From Gemmatimonadota bacterium (GTDB taxonomy: Bacteria; JBHIER01; G020348925): a stretch of 64,000 nucleotides of DNA. The notes below the pieces were generated by a model. It was not told the origin of the DNA, made no database searches, and saw only the letters and a list, made by a program, of their open reading frames with translations. Positions 56,728 to 64,000 of the stretch are shown in pieces. The position numbers and the translations under genes are program-made. Location: positions 2,357,782 through 2,421,781 of the forward strand of contig CP070758.1 in assembly GCA_020348925.1 (NCBI GenBank), written 5' to 3'. Position 1 is the first letter of the stretch. Each line of letters starts with the position of its first letter.

Positions 56728-59700
56728 ATGAGAACCATGAGGTGGCGGATCCTGGTTTGTACAGGTCTCCTGTTTGTGACAACGGGTCTCTTTTCAAAAG
56801 TGAGTTCCACGCAACAAGGAAAACAGAACTGTGGTGAGAGGCTTCCGCACATGTCCCCTGCATCTCGATCGGAGGCCCTGAGACTCTCGCTGTTCGTGGA
56901 GGAAGACGTCTCTCTCTTGATTGGAGAAAAAAGGGAAGCTGTGGACGAACTTCAGCGGCTTCTTCGTGCTGCGACATTGAGAATTCCTGAACGAGAAGCA
57001 GACGATGACCGACATGAGAGAACATCACGTGAAGGGAACGTGGAGCTGCTCCGGGAAGACTTTGAAGGTGTTTTTCCTTCGGGAAATTGGGATGTTTTTG
57101 ATTGCGATAGTACGATGCATGGTGAGTATTATTGGGGACGAGATGATTCGAAACCGCATCAGGGGAGCCACAGCGCCTGGTGCGCGGCCGGCGGAGCCAA
57201 CGGTTGCGACCCAACCAGCGACGATTATCCCAATGACGCCTGTTCATACATGGTCAACGGTCCTTTTGATCTCAGCGACGCCGGAGGCGCCCACCTCAAT
57301 TTTTATTTCTGGATGGATACGGAAGATGACGCTGATTCCTTCATGTGGTTTGTTCTTCGGGGCGACTCTCTCTTCGGTACAATCACTTCGGGGAAGACGG
57401 GTGGTTGGATCTCTCAAAACGAGGATTTGTCGTCCTTCGCTGAACGGAATTTCTTGGGAGCGCCTCAAATTTTTGTAGGCTTCGTCTTTCTCAGCAACGG
57501 CAACAACACGAATAAAGGGGTTTTCTTGGATGATATCCTTGTGAACAAAACAGCAAGTGAACCGGATATTGCCGTCTCCCCGGATACGCTCGCTTTTCAG
57601 GTAGCGGGCGAAGTGCGGTGCGCAGGCTCACGTTCAAAAGTTCAAGGGGAGGCCTATCGAGGGCAGGGTGATCCTTCGTTCAAGAGATTATCGGCTGATG
57701 GAGTTGAGGGCGTGATTTCTTCGCTGACCTCGGTCCAGAAACAATCACCTCCTTCAAGCGTTCACTTTCGTATCGACAGTGATCAAAGTGATACCCTCAT
57801 ATATGATGATGGGACACCGGCAGGTACGTATCATTGGGGAGCTGGGGCGAAAATGGCGTCCCGGATGAGTCCGGTCGATGCCTGTCAGATAGTGGCAATC
57901 CAGATATTTTGTCATCACGCCCAGACCTATAAAGTGGGCCTGTATGACTGGACGGGCAGCGCGCCCGGGGCTGAACTTTTCGAAACGGGTCTCGTTTCTG
58001 CCTCAGACCAGGGTTGGAACACAACGGACATCGCTTCCCAGACCATCACCGTGACCGGAGAGTTCGTAGCGTCTTTCAATATGGTGGACACGGTTGCCGC
58101 TTTAGGGTTTGACCCCTCGAACAACGGCAGGGCTTGGGATTATAACGGTTCATCGTGGAGTTCTTGGGACGAGACGTATTTCATCCGGGCGATTGTTGCG
58201 TATGCGGGAGGGGTGCCAGATACGATCGGGACGATGGTTGTCAGAAACACCGGTGGCGTGGACCTCGTGGTGAGTGATATCACGACGAGCCAAGGTTGGA
58301 TCACCTCCATCGAGCCCCGTGCCTTTACGGCTGCGGCCGGCGGGACGGAACACGTGACTGTGACCGTGAGCACTGTAGGACTTCCTCTTGGGATGTATTA
58401 TGGGTTTCTGAATATTTCTTCGAACGACCCTGACGAGAATCCCTATGTCGAACCTGTGAGGTTAGAGGTCTATGGTGGGGGTGCACCACGTATGGTTGTC
58501 TCCCCGGATACGCTCTTCTTCTCGCTCGGACCCGCCTCTTTGAAATCCTCACCGAGAAAGTGTGCCACGGTTCGAAAGAGCGATGGTGTGGATGGGCTCA
58601 AGCTTGGTGCGGCGGTTTCCATCTCGATCATGGATAGTAATTTTCCGGGAACAAACGGTTGTCTTGGTGGCGAGGCCGATACCCTTTCGAATCTTTTTGA
58701 ACTCCCGTTCTATTGTTTTAACGATGAGTGGCAAACGTACTATGAGGCCACAAGATTGGTTCCGTCCAGGGCTTGTACCTTGAAGGCGATTTTCGTATCC
58801 TTCTACAATTACGAGTCTTTAGCCCGGAGTAAGAGTTGTGAGTTTTATGTCTGGGACGATGGCAACGATCGACCCGGCTCAGCTCTGTGGACAGTTGTGG
58901 AGACGATATCGTTGCCGGCCGATGAAGCCGGATGGATTGTGCGCGACGTTTCGGAGAAGGCGCTCGTTCTCGAGGGCGCGTTTTGGGTGGGTCACCGGGA
59001 AATGGCGGCGGGTGCGCCCAGTTCCCTGGCGGACACGATCGTGACGGTTGGTGCAAATTATTACAGTTCAGACGGTTCATCATGGGAGGAAGACAGTTAT
59101 GACTATTTGCACATGGCGGCTGTCGCGTATGCTGAAGAGATCTCCGGCGAAGAGGACGCAGCCACAATGACGATCCGCAATACGGGGGAAGGGGTCTTGG
59201 AGGTGTCACGTATCTCCTGCAATCAGTCCTGGGTGCAGTCCATTGTTCCGGCTTCGTTTCTCGTTGTTCCCCAGAACAGCCAGCTCGTCACCATAACAGT
59301 CAGTTCTGCCGGGCTTGAGAGGGGACGGTATGATGGAATTCTGCACATTGTCTCGAACGACCCGATTGCTCCCGAGTATCAGGAACCTCTTGTGTTTGAT
59401 ATTACGCAGGTGGGTGTTGAAGAGGATGGATCTGTCTCCTTTGTGCCGCAAGCATGTGCCCTGTCTCAGAACTCTCCCAATCCCTTCAATCCTGAGACGC
59501 ATATTGAATACCAGATAGGAGAAGGGGAATCGCCCGTCCACACGACCCTCGCGGTCTACAATGTTCTTGGGCGGAAAGTGGGCACGCTGGTGGATGAGAT
59601 TCAGGCGTCTGGACACTACACCGTCACCTGGGATGGACGGGACAATGCTGGCCACGAACTTCCGAGCGGATTGTATTTCTTCATGTTGAAAGCAGGCCAT

Positions 59701-59736
59701 TTCACGGCGACCAAGAAAATGGTGCTGTTGAAGTAG
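56728..59736 (+). CDS. Large secreted multidomain protein with internal duplication and sorting-tail-like domain
   Basis: A 1002-residue exported protein. After a signal peptide (about 1-27) comes a jelly-roll-like domain (about 110-275, with FEGVFPSGNWDVFD and GVFLDDILVN). Two similar blocks follow, about 350-590 and 650-895: each has a sugar- or protein-binding-like beta domain (FICHHAQ... and FYVWDDGNDRPGSALW...) ending in a BACON/ASH-like sandwich marked by VVRNTGGVDLVVSDI and TIRNTGEGVLEVSRI. The end (CALSQNSPNPFNPETHI, YNVLGRKVGTLV, VTWDGRDNAGHELPSGLYFFML, KMVLLK) is the sorting-tail type. It may bind polymers or other cells; no catalytic motif is visible. Confidence 0.82.
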   Translation: MRTMRWRILVCTGLLFVTTGLFSKVSSTQQGKQNCGERLPHMSPASRSEALRLSLFVEEDVSLLIGEKREAVDELQRLLRAATLRIPEREADDDRHERTSREGNVELLREDFEGVFPSGNWDVFDCDSTMHGEYYWGRDDSKPHQGSHSAWCAAGGANGCDPTSDDYPNDACSYMVNGPFDLSDAGGAHLNFYFWMDTEDDADSFMWFVLRGDSLFGTITSGKTGGWISQNEDLSSFAERNFLGAPQIFVGFVFLSNGNNTNKGVFLDDILVNKTASEPDIAVSPDTLAFQVAGEVRCAGSRSKVQGEAYRGQGDPSFKRLSADGVEGVISSLTSVQKQSPPSSVHFRIDSDQSDTLIYDDGTPAGTYHWGAGAKMASRMSPVDACQIVAIQIFCHHAQTYKVGLYDWTGSAPGAELFETGLVSASDQGWNTTDIASQTITVTGEFVASFNMVDTVAALGFDPSNNGRAWDYNGSSWSSWDETYFIRAIVAYAGGVPDTIGTMVVRNTGGVDLVVSDITTSQGWITSIEPRAFTAAAGGTEHVTVTVSTVGLPLGMYYGFLNISSNDPDENPYVEPVRLEVYGGGAPRMVVSPDTLFFSLGPASLKSSPRKCATVRKSDGVDGLKLGAAVSISIMDSNFPGTNGCLGGEADTLSNLFELPFYCFNDEWQTYYEATRLVPSRACTLKAIFVSFYNYESLARSKSCEFYVWDDGNDRPGSALWTVVETISLPADEAGWIVRDVSEKALVLEGAFWVGHREMAAGAPSSLADTIVTVGANYYSSDGSSWEEDSYDYLHMAAVAYAEEISGEEDAATMTIRNTGEGVLEVSRISCNQSWVQSIVPASFLVVPQNSQLVTITVSSAGLERGRYDGILHIVSNDPIAPEYQEPLVFDITQVGVEEDGSVSFVPQACALSQNSPNPFNPETHIEYQIGEGESPVHTTLAVYNVLGRKVGTLVDEIQASGHYTVTWDGRDNAGHELPSGLYFFMLKAGHFTATKKMVLLK

Positions 59737-59911
59737 CATGTATCGTATTTTCTCCGTCACCTCGACTTCCTCAGTCTCCCAGATGCTGGAAGTCGGCAGG
59801 AGCTTCTCGCCTCAGGCAAACCCTCGACACTCCGCTGATGGCACCAAATCCCCGGGAATGGAATGGGGAACCTCAAGATTCAAACTTTTTCTTTGCCGAG
59901 AAAATTTTCCC

Positions 59912-59940
59912 TTGACAATCCCGTGCAGGTACATTATATT
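59912..59940 (+). promoter_or_regulatory. Promoter of the PerR-like regulator
   Basis: TTGACA (59912-59917) and TATATT (59935-59940), 17-bp spacer, 37 bp before the ATG at 59977. Confidence 0.8.
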
Positions 59941-59943
59941 TGA

Positions 59944-59958
59944 TAATGATAATTATTA
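59944..59958. promoter_or_regulatory. Fur/PerR-type operator
   Basis: TAATGAT-A-ATTATTA (59944-59958) is a 7-1-7 inverted repeat with one mismatch, set in an AT-rich GATAATGATAATTATTATTA run just downstream of the -10 box. It matches the PerR/Fur box pattern and suggests that the regulator represses its own gene. Confidence 0.7.
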
Positions 59959-59976
59959 TTAATAAGGATATTCTTT

Positions 59977-60357
59977 ATGAATATTAGGCAAACGAGACAA
60001 AGAGAGACGATTTTAGAAATTTTGAGGTCGACGCACTGTCACCCGACGGCGGACTGGGTTTACGAGCAGGCGCGGAAGATCATCCCGAACATCAGCCTGG
60101 GTACGGTCTATCGCAATTTAAACTTTCTGGCCAAGCAAAATCAAGTCCTCCGCTTTGAACACGATCACGTCTGTCGGTACGATGGGTATACGGAGAACCA
60201 TTATCACTTTGTCTGCACGGATTGTGGGAGGGTGTGCGATATTAACGTACCCATTGATACGACGTTAAACAGGAGGGTCGCACGGGGTTCGGGGTACTCC
60301 GTTTCCTCCCATCGAGCCATGTTCTTTGGATTGTGCTCGGAGTGTAAACGAAAATGA
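59977..60357 (+). CDS. perR: Fur family transcriptional regulator, PerR-like
   Basis: A 126-residue metalloregulator. The N-terminal winged helix carries RQTRQRETILEILRS and GTVYRNLNFLAKQ, and the C-terminal dimer domain holds two CxxC pairs (CTDC, CSEC) for structural zinc. The regulatory site positions match Bacillus PerR: an Asp six residues before the HYH of ENHYHF, and an Asp (in VCDIN) eleven residues after its second His; the usual Fur residue there is Glu, and Asp is the mark of peroxide-sensing PerR. A PerR-type operator overlaps its own promoter. Two ferritin/rubrerythrin-like genes lie 2.6 kb downstream, fitting an oxidative stress role. Confidence 0.85.
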   Translation: MNIRQTRQRETILEILRSTHCHPTADWVYEQARKIIPNISLGTVYRNLNFLAKQNQVLRFEHDHVCRYDGYTENHYHFVCTDCGRVCDINVPIDTTLNRRVARGSGYSVSSHRAMFFGLCSECKRK

Positions 60358-60430
60358 GGGTGATTGTGGGGGCGGGTTCGGTTGACAATGTTTTTGAAAA
60401 GGTTGAGAGGAGGTGATATACGAAAGGGAA

Positions 60431-60479
60431 GATCCAAAATCAAAAATCATAAATTCAAAACTCAAAATGTGTGAGAGAG
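60431..60479. repeat. A-rich 7-bp-phased repeat
   Basis: Units such as GATCCAA, AATCAAA, AATTCAA and AACTCAA run in 7-bp register between the perR-like and nfu genes. Composition differs from the arrays at 11 kb, but the period is the same. Confidence 0.5.
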
Positions 60480-60526
60480 TTGAAAAGGAGAAGAGTTAAC
60501 AGGTTCCTTGAAAGGAGATGGAGGCG

Positions 60527-60757
60527 ATGGAAACATTGAAGCAGAGAGTTGAAGCGGCGTTGAATAAGGTACGGCCCGGATTGCAAGCCGATGGTGGGGA
60601 TGTGGAATTGGTGGATGTTGAAGAGGATGGCGTCGTAAAAGTGAGACTCACCGGAGCATGCGGTGGATGTCCCATGTCCCAGATGACCTTGAAGATGGGC
60701 ATCGAAAAGGTTTTAAAACAGGAGGTGGCGGAAGTAAAAGAGGTTGTGTCTCTATAG
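60527..60757 (+). CDS. NifU-like C-terminal-domain protein (Nfu-type Fe-S carrier)
   Basis: A 76-residue protein made of one NifU C-terminal domain. It has VRPGLQADGGDVELVDVEEDG and the cluster-binding CGGCPMS motif (C-x2-C). Such Nfu-type proteins carry [4Fe-4S] clusters to target enzymes. ATG 60527 is preferred over 60518, because AAAGGAG (60511-60517) is at proper distance from the second. It is located with trpS and oxidative stress genes, not with suf or isc genes. Confidence 0.9.
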   Translation: METLKQRVEAALNKVRPGLQADGGDVELVDVEEDGVVKVRLTGACGGCPMSQMTLKMGIEKVLKQEVAEVKEVVSL

Positions 60758-60946
60758 TCGGCTCTGATGTGTCCTTTCGCAGAAGTCCTGAATTTATTAA
60801 AAAGTGACGAAGCGGTGTGAGGATTTATGCCTGTCGAGCGTGCGAGGAACTCATCAAGGAGTCTGTGCACCATACACCCGTAAAGGGCTCCACTCCAGTT
60901 TTCATTTCTGTGATCAATGAGGTATTCGAAAGGAATGTGGGAGAAC

Positions 60947-61951
60947 ATGGAGAAAGAGATTGACGCTTTGAGGAATGAGGCCTCGGCTTTTATGAGGTCG
61001 CAGGTGCTCCTCGTGGCCAACCAGTATGACCTCTTTACCAGAATAGAGGGGCGGAGATTGAAGGCAAGTGAGATCTCGGATATTTTGGGAACCGATGGGA
61101 GAGCCACCCGCATGCTGCTCGATGCGTTATGCGGCATGAACTATTTGGAAAAGCACAACGGGAGGTATCGGAATTCCGAAGTCTCAAGCAAACTCCTGGT
61201 TGCGAGTTCGCCTCATTACCAGGGGGACAGTTTGCGTCATCGGTACAGATTGTGGTCCAGTTGGTCGGCCCTGCGGAACGTGGTAAAAACAGGTGTGCCT
61301 CCGGAGGAGCCTCACGGCGAAGAGGTCGTGGCGGAAAAAGAACGCACCAGGGATTACATTCTGGCTATGGAAAATATCGGCCGGATCAGTGCTGACCGGT
61401 TGGCCGAGAACATTGATCTGACCGACGTGCAACTTCTTTTGGACCTTGGGGGCGGACCGGGGACCTATGCTGTGGCCTTCGCTCGGCAATATCCTGGGTT
61501 GAGAGCGGTCGTGTATGACCTCCCTGAAGTCTGCCCTATTACGGAAGAACAGATTGCGCAGGAGGGATTTACCGACAGGGTGACGACGAAGGCCGGCGAT
61601 TTTCTTGTGGACGAGCTTGGGAGCGGATACGACATGATTTTCGTCTCGAATGTTCTTCACATGTATTCCTTGGTCGAAATTCGGCATATTCTATCCAAGT
61701 GCTTTCATGCCCTCAACCCCGACGGTCGCATCGCCGTGAAAGATTTCTTTCTGAATGAGGACAGATCAGGACCGCTCTTCTCTCAGCTTTTTGCCGTGAA
61801 CATGCTGCTCAGAACGAGGGCTGGCGATACGTATACTTTTGGCCAGATTGAGGGAGCACTCACCGAGGCTGGATTGAGGAGGCTGCGAAGGGAGAAATGT
61901 ACGGAGGAGTCCTGGTTGATTTTCGGTGAAAAAGAAAGGGGTTGTTCATGA
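60947..61951 (+). CDS. SAM-dependent methyltransferase with dimerisation domain (O-methyltransferase family 2-like)
   Basis: A 334-residue protein. The N-terminal winged-helix dimerisation domain (about 1-85: YDLFTRIEGRRLKASEISDILG) precedes a Rossmann methyltransferase domain. The SAM motif is LLDLGGGPGTYAVAFARQYP, followed by VVYDLPEV and a GDFL segment. This is the plant COMT-like family 2 pattern, which acts on small hydroxylated molecules such as phenols, quinones or secondary metabolites. Substrate is unknown. Starts at 60917, 60935 and 60947 are possible; 60947 has GGGAG close upstream. It overlaps trpS by 4 bp, so the two are co-translated. Confidence 0.86.
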   Translation: MEKEIDALRNEASAFMRSQVLLVANQYDLFTRIEGRRLKASEISDILGTDGRATRMLLDALCGMNYLEKHNGRYRNSEVSSKLLVASSPHYQGDSLRHRYRLWSSWSALRNVVKTGVPPEEPHGEEVVAEKERTRDYILAMENIGRISADRLAENIDLTDVQLLLDLGGGPGTYAVAFARQYPGLRAVVYDLPEVCPITEEQIAQEGFTDRVTTKAGDFLVDELGSGYDMIFVSNVLHMYSLVEIRHILSKCFHALNPDGRIAVKDFFLNEDRSGPLFSQLFAVNMLLRTRAGDTYTFGQIEGALTEAGLRRLRREKCTEESWLIFGEKERGCS

Positions 61952-62922
61952 AGCGTATCTTCAGTGGCATCCAGCCGTCCGGGGAAATTCATATCGGAAA
62001 TTATGTCGGTGCTATCCAGAATTGGGTCAAACTGTTGGATTCATGCGATTCCATCTTCTGCATCGTCGATTACCATGCCATCACCGTCGAGTACGATGTT
62101 TCCCGCATGCAAAGAAATATCCGAGAGGCGGCCATTGTCAATATCGCCTCGGGGTTGGATCCGAGTAAGTGTACGCTCTTCGTACAATCGAAGGTTCCAG
62201 AGCATACTGAGCTCACCTGGATATTCAACTGTGTTTCACCTTTGGGTGAGCTCATGCGCATGACCCAGTTCAAAGAGAAAGCAAAGCAGCACTTGCGGAA
62301 TGTCAATGTGGGATTGCTCGACTATCCGGTGCTTCAGGCTGCCGATATTCTTCTGTATAAGGCTGATGGCGTGCCAGTGGGAGAGGATCAGGTGCAGCAT
62401 ATCGAGTTCTCGAGAGAGGTCGCTCGAAAGTTCAATCACCGCTACGGTGAGACGTTTCCAGAGCCGCAGGCATTGCTGACCAAGAGTCCGCGGATCATGG
62501 GGCTCGACGGTAAAACGAAAATGTCAAAAAGCTTGAACAACTACATCGGTCTTCTCGAAGATGGGGATGTGATCTGGGAAAAATTGCGGACCGCCCTGAC
62601 CGATGAAAATCGAAAACGACGGAACGATCCGGGGAATCCGGATATCTGTAATCTCTTTACCCTTCACCAGGCATTTTCAACCCCGGAGGAGATCGAGCGC
62701 ATAAACAGGGAATGCCGGACAGCGGAGATCGGCTGTGTTGCATGCAAAAAAAACCTGTTCAATAATATGATGGCCCATTTGGAGCCGATTCAGAAGCGAG
62801 CGAAGGAATTGACGAAGGATCAGACCTATGTCGATTCGGTGCTGGCTCAGGGCGCGAAGCGTTGCCAGGAGATCGCCGGGGAGGTCATGAGGGAGGTTCG
62901 AGAGGTTATCGGCCTGAAATGA
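61948..62922 (+). CDS. trpS: Tryptophanyl-tRNA synthetase
   Basis: A 324-residue class I aminoacyl-tRNA synthetase that charges tRNA-Trp. It has the HIGH-type motif in GIQPSGEIHIGNYVGAI, the KMSKS motif in LDGKTKMSKSLNN, and the tryptophan-binding VGEDQVQHIEFSRE segment. Length is normal. Ribosome binding site AAAGGGG lies six bases before ATG 61948; a TTG at 61942 overlaps the site. Confidence 0.97.
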   Translation: MKRIFSGIQPSGEIHIGNYVGAIQNWVKLLDSCDSIFCIVDYHAITVEYDVSRMQRNIREAAIVNIASGLDPSKCTLFVQSKVPEHTELTWIFNCVSPLGELMRMTQFKEKAKQHLRNVNVGLLDYPVLQAADILLYKADGVPVGEDQVQHIEFSREVARKFNHRYGETFPEPQALLTKSPRIMGLDGKTKMSKSLNNYIGLLEDGDVIWEKLRTALTDENRKRRNDPGNPDICNLFTLHQAFSTPEEIERINRECRTAEIGCVACKKNLFNNMMAHLEPIQKRAKELTKDQTYVDSVLAQGAKRCQEIAGEVMREVREVIGLK

Positions 62923-62969
62923 TGGACCGTGTATTCTGTGTTCAGGAATCAAGGAGAAAGGATTGCATT

Positions 62970-63497
62970 ATGGCGAAAGCTCCAGAAAAGATTTACAGAG
63001 AGGCCTCGGGCAGAGTTTGGGAAACGATGGGAGCTTTGGAAGCTCTCGGGATTGCCATTTATAACGAACAAGCGGCTTACGATTTTTACCGTAACCTCGA
63101 ACATACAATCGAGAACGAGAGCGGTAAAAATAAGTTCAAATTTCTGGCAGAGGATGAACAGCGACACCGCCGGCTATTAGAGGAGCAGTACGAAAAAGAG
63201 AGCGACGGTCAAAAATTCGTTTACGATTCGGGCCGGGCAAAGACGGTCGATGTCACTGTCGATAGTCAAGCGAGCGCCGTTGATGCCGTTGATCTGGCCC
63301 TTGAGGCTGAGAAAGCCGCTCATGAGTTTTACAAACAGGCAGCCGAAAAGACAAACGATGAGGAAGGGAGACGCATGTTCGAGCGTCTGGCGGAGGATGA
63401 GGAGAACCATTACGAGACACTCCGCGCAGAACGAGAGGCACTCTTGGGCGGACCATACTGGTTCAGTGCGGACGAGCACAGGATGATGGAAAGTTAA
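62970..63497 (+). CDS. Ferritin-like (rubrerythrin-type) diiron protein
   Basis: A 175-residue helical protein with two ferritin-like helix pairs. The predicted diiron ligands are visible as E-x2-Y/H patterns: IYNEQAAYDFYRNLE, AEDEQRHRRLLEEQYE, AEKAAHEFYKQAAEK and AEDEENHYETLRAE. There is no C-terminal rubredoxin domain, so it is an erythrin-like protein rather than full rubrerythrin. Such proteins detoxify peroxide or store iron and are often PerR-controlled. ATG 62970 follows AAAGG; the extended frame to 62862 overlaps trpS and is not used. Confidence 0.88.
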   Translation: MAKAPEKIYREASGRVWETMGALEALGIAIYNEQAAYDFYRNLEHTIENESGKNKFKFLAEDEQRHRRLLEEQYEKESDGQKFVYDSGRAKTVDVTVDSQASAVDAVDLALEAEKAAHEFYKQAAEKTNDEEGRRMFERLAEDEENHYETLRAEREALLGGPYWFSADEHRMMES

Positions 63498-63534
63498 GAT
63501 CTGGGTTCGTGTATCAAAACAGGAGGTTACGGGC

Positions 63535-64000
63535 ATGGCAGTGGATTCCGGTTTGACGTCATTAGAGGTTTTAGGCATCGCGATTCAGTCGGAGATTGAG
63601 GCGGCGAAACTTTACGAGAGGATGGAGAAGAGGGTTCGAAATATCGATCTGAAGGAGAAATTGGAATTCCTCAAGGGAGAGGAGGAGAAGCATCGGTCGA
63701 TCTTCGAAGATATCCACCGGAAGAGATATCCGGATGTGGAGCTGAAACTGCCAGAGAAATCGATGGTGCCCATGATGGACGTTGCTCTGACGAAAGAGAT
63801 GACCCTTAAAGAGCTTTTCGAAGTGGCCATGAAGGCTGAAAAAATTTCGGAGGAATTTTATACGGATCTGGCGAGAAAATCGAAAGACGCATCCGGTACT
63901 TCAATGCTCAACTATCTCAGCGGTATAGAACGGGGACATTACAATCTTCTCAAGAACGAATATGATATGGTGGTTACGTTTCCGGCCTATGCTGAGACGG
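63535..64000 (+). CDS. Second ferritin-like protein (3' end outside window)
   Basis: The frame from ATG 63535 (AGGAGG eight bases upstream) is open to the right edge, giving 155 visible residues. It begins AVDSGLTSLEVLGIAIQSEIEAAKLYERM and continues with KGEEEKHRSIFEDI and KAEKISEEFYTDLA, then SGIERGHYNLLKNEYDM, repeating the E-x2-H ferritin-like pattern of the previous gene. The two probably arose by duplication. The remaining part lies beyond the window. Confidence 0.85.
   Translation, partial: MAVDSGLTSLEVLGIAIQSEIEAAKLYERMEKRVRNIDLKEKLEFLKGEEEKHRSIFEDIHRKRYPDVELKLPEKSMVPMMDVALTKEMTLKELFEVAMKAEKISEEFYTDLARKSKDASGTSMLNYLSGIERGHYNLLKNEYDMVVTFPAYAET

Noticed and set aside
60413-60505. 30-codon frame beginning GTG just after an AGAGGAG sequence
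   Set aside because: The ribosome binding site touches the start codon, and most of the peptide is encoded by the 7-bp-phased A-rich repeat.

Overview
The window reads as a chromosomal segment of an uncultivated Gram-negative bacterium. It has a TonB-dependent receptor with its ExbB/ExbD/TonB motor, a TolC/MacAB-like export operon, outer-membrane lipoproteins and heptose-activation enzymes. Several features point to FCB-type candidate phyla (the KSB1, Zixibacteria, Marinimicrobia or Eisenbacteria kind): GWxTD-domain proteins, secreted ASH-repeat proteins ending in a sorting-tail-like domain (NPFNP ... WDGR ... G.Y.Y.L ... K.LL[KR]), a dockerin-tailed secreted phosphoesterase, and a deoxyhypusine-synthase-like protein. 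It is unlikely to be a Bacteroidota genome. Many genes have strong AGGAGG-type ribosome binding sites, and nearly all recognisable promoters are TTGACA-N17-TATATT-like. Base composition looks near 50% G+C. The phylum is an inference. I saw no tRNA, rRNA, CRISPR array, prophage or insertion sequence.

Layout. 1-4205: dinG (partial), uvrC, a metallo-beta-lactamase hydrolase and a Xer recombinase, tightly overlapping. 4235-6593: two radical SAM proteins. 6775-10863: an MltD-like transglycosylase, then sppA, an FmdB zinc ribbon, HU, a 31-residue basic ribosomal-type protein, a YfcE-like phosphodiesterase, YggT and a PPC/DUF296 protein. 10864-12437: hicBA inside gene-poor DNA built largely of 7-bp-phased degenerate repeats. 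12438-21241: a promoter-led aminotransferase, purD, purE, a CDF transporter, tsaC, a low-molecular-weight phosphatase, a corrinoid adenosyltransferase, a DUF3108 protein, a DHS-like protein and a nucleotidyltransferase-GmhB fusion. A second heptose-type nucleotidyltransferase (21263-21745) converges on it. 21856-26430: SPOR lipoprotein, M28 peptidase with PDZ, secreted ASH protein. 26663-30436: cysteine-desulfurase-like enzyme and secreted phosphoesterase. 30649-36616: TonB receptor divergent from its motor genes. 36803-46660: Yip1-like protein, TolC, HlyD adaptor, MacB-type ATPase, two permeases, two GWxTD proteins. 47582-53801: membrane protein, FHA protein, giant Ser/Thr kinase and PEGA protein. 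53881-59736: two large secreted proteins. 59912-64000: PerR-like regulator, Nfu scaffold, methyltransferase, trpS and two ferritin-like proteins, the last cut by the window edge.

How the parts work together. Envelope and secretion functions dominate from 21.9 to 59.7 kb: energised import, ABC-type export, and secreted beta-sandwich proteins. The kinase/FHA/PEGA cassette probably senses something at the envelope, since the kinase has a predicted extracytoplasmic repeat and lectin-like region. The most unusual items are that cassette, the 7-bp-phased intergenic arrays (one of which lies inside a coding sequence), the HicA toxin lacking its expected catalytic histidine, the DHS-like protein, and the fused heptose enzyme. 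All functional calls come from reading motifs in the sequence by eye; no database search was run.
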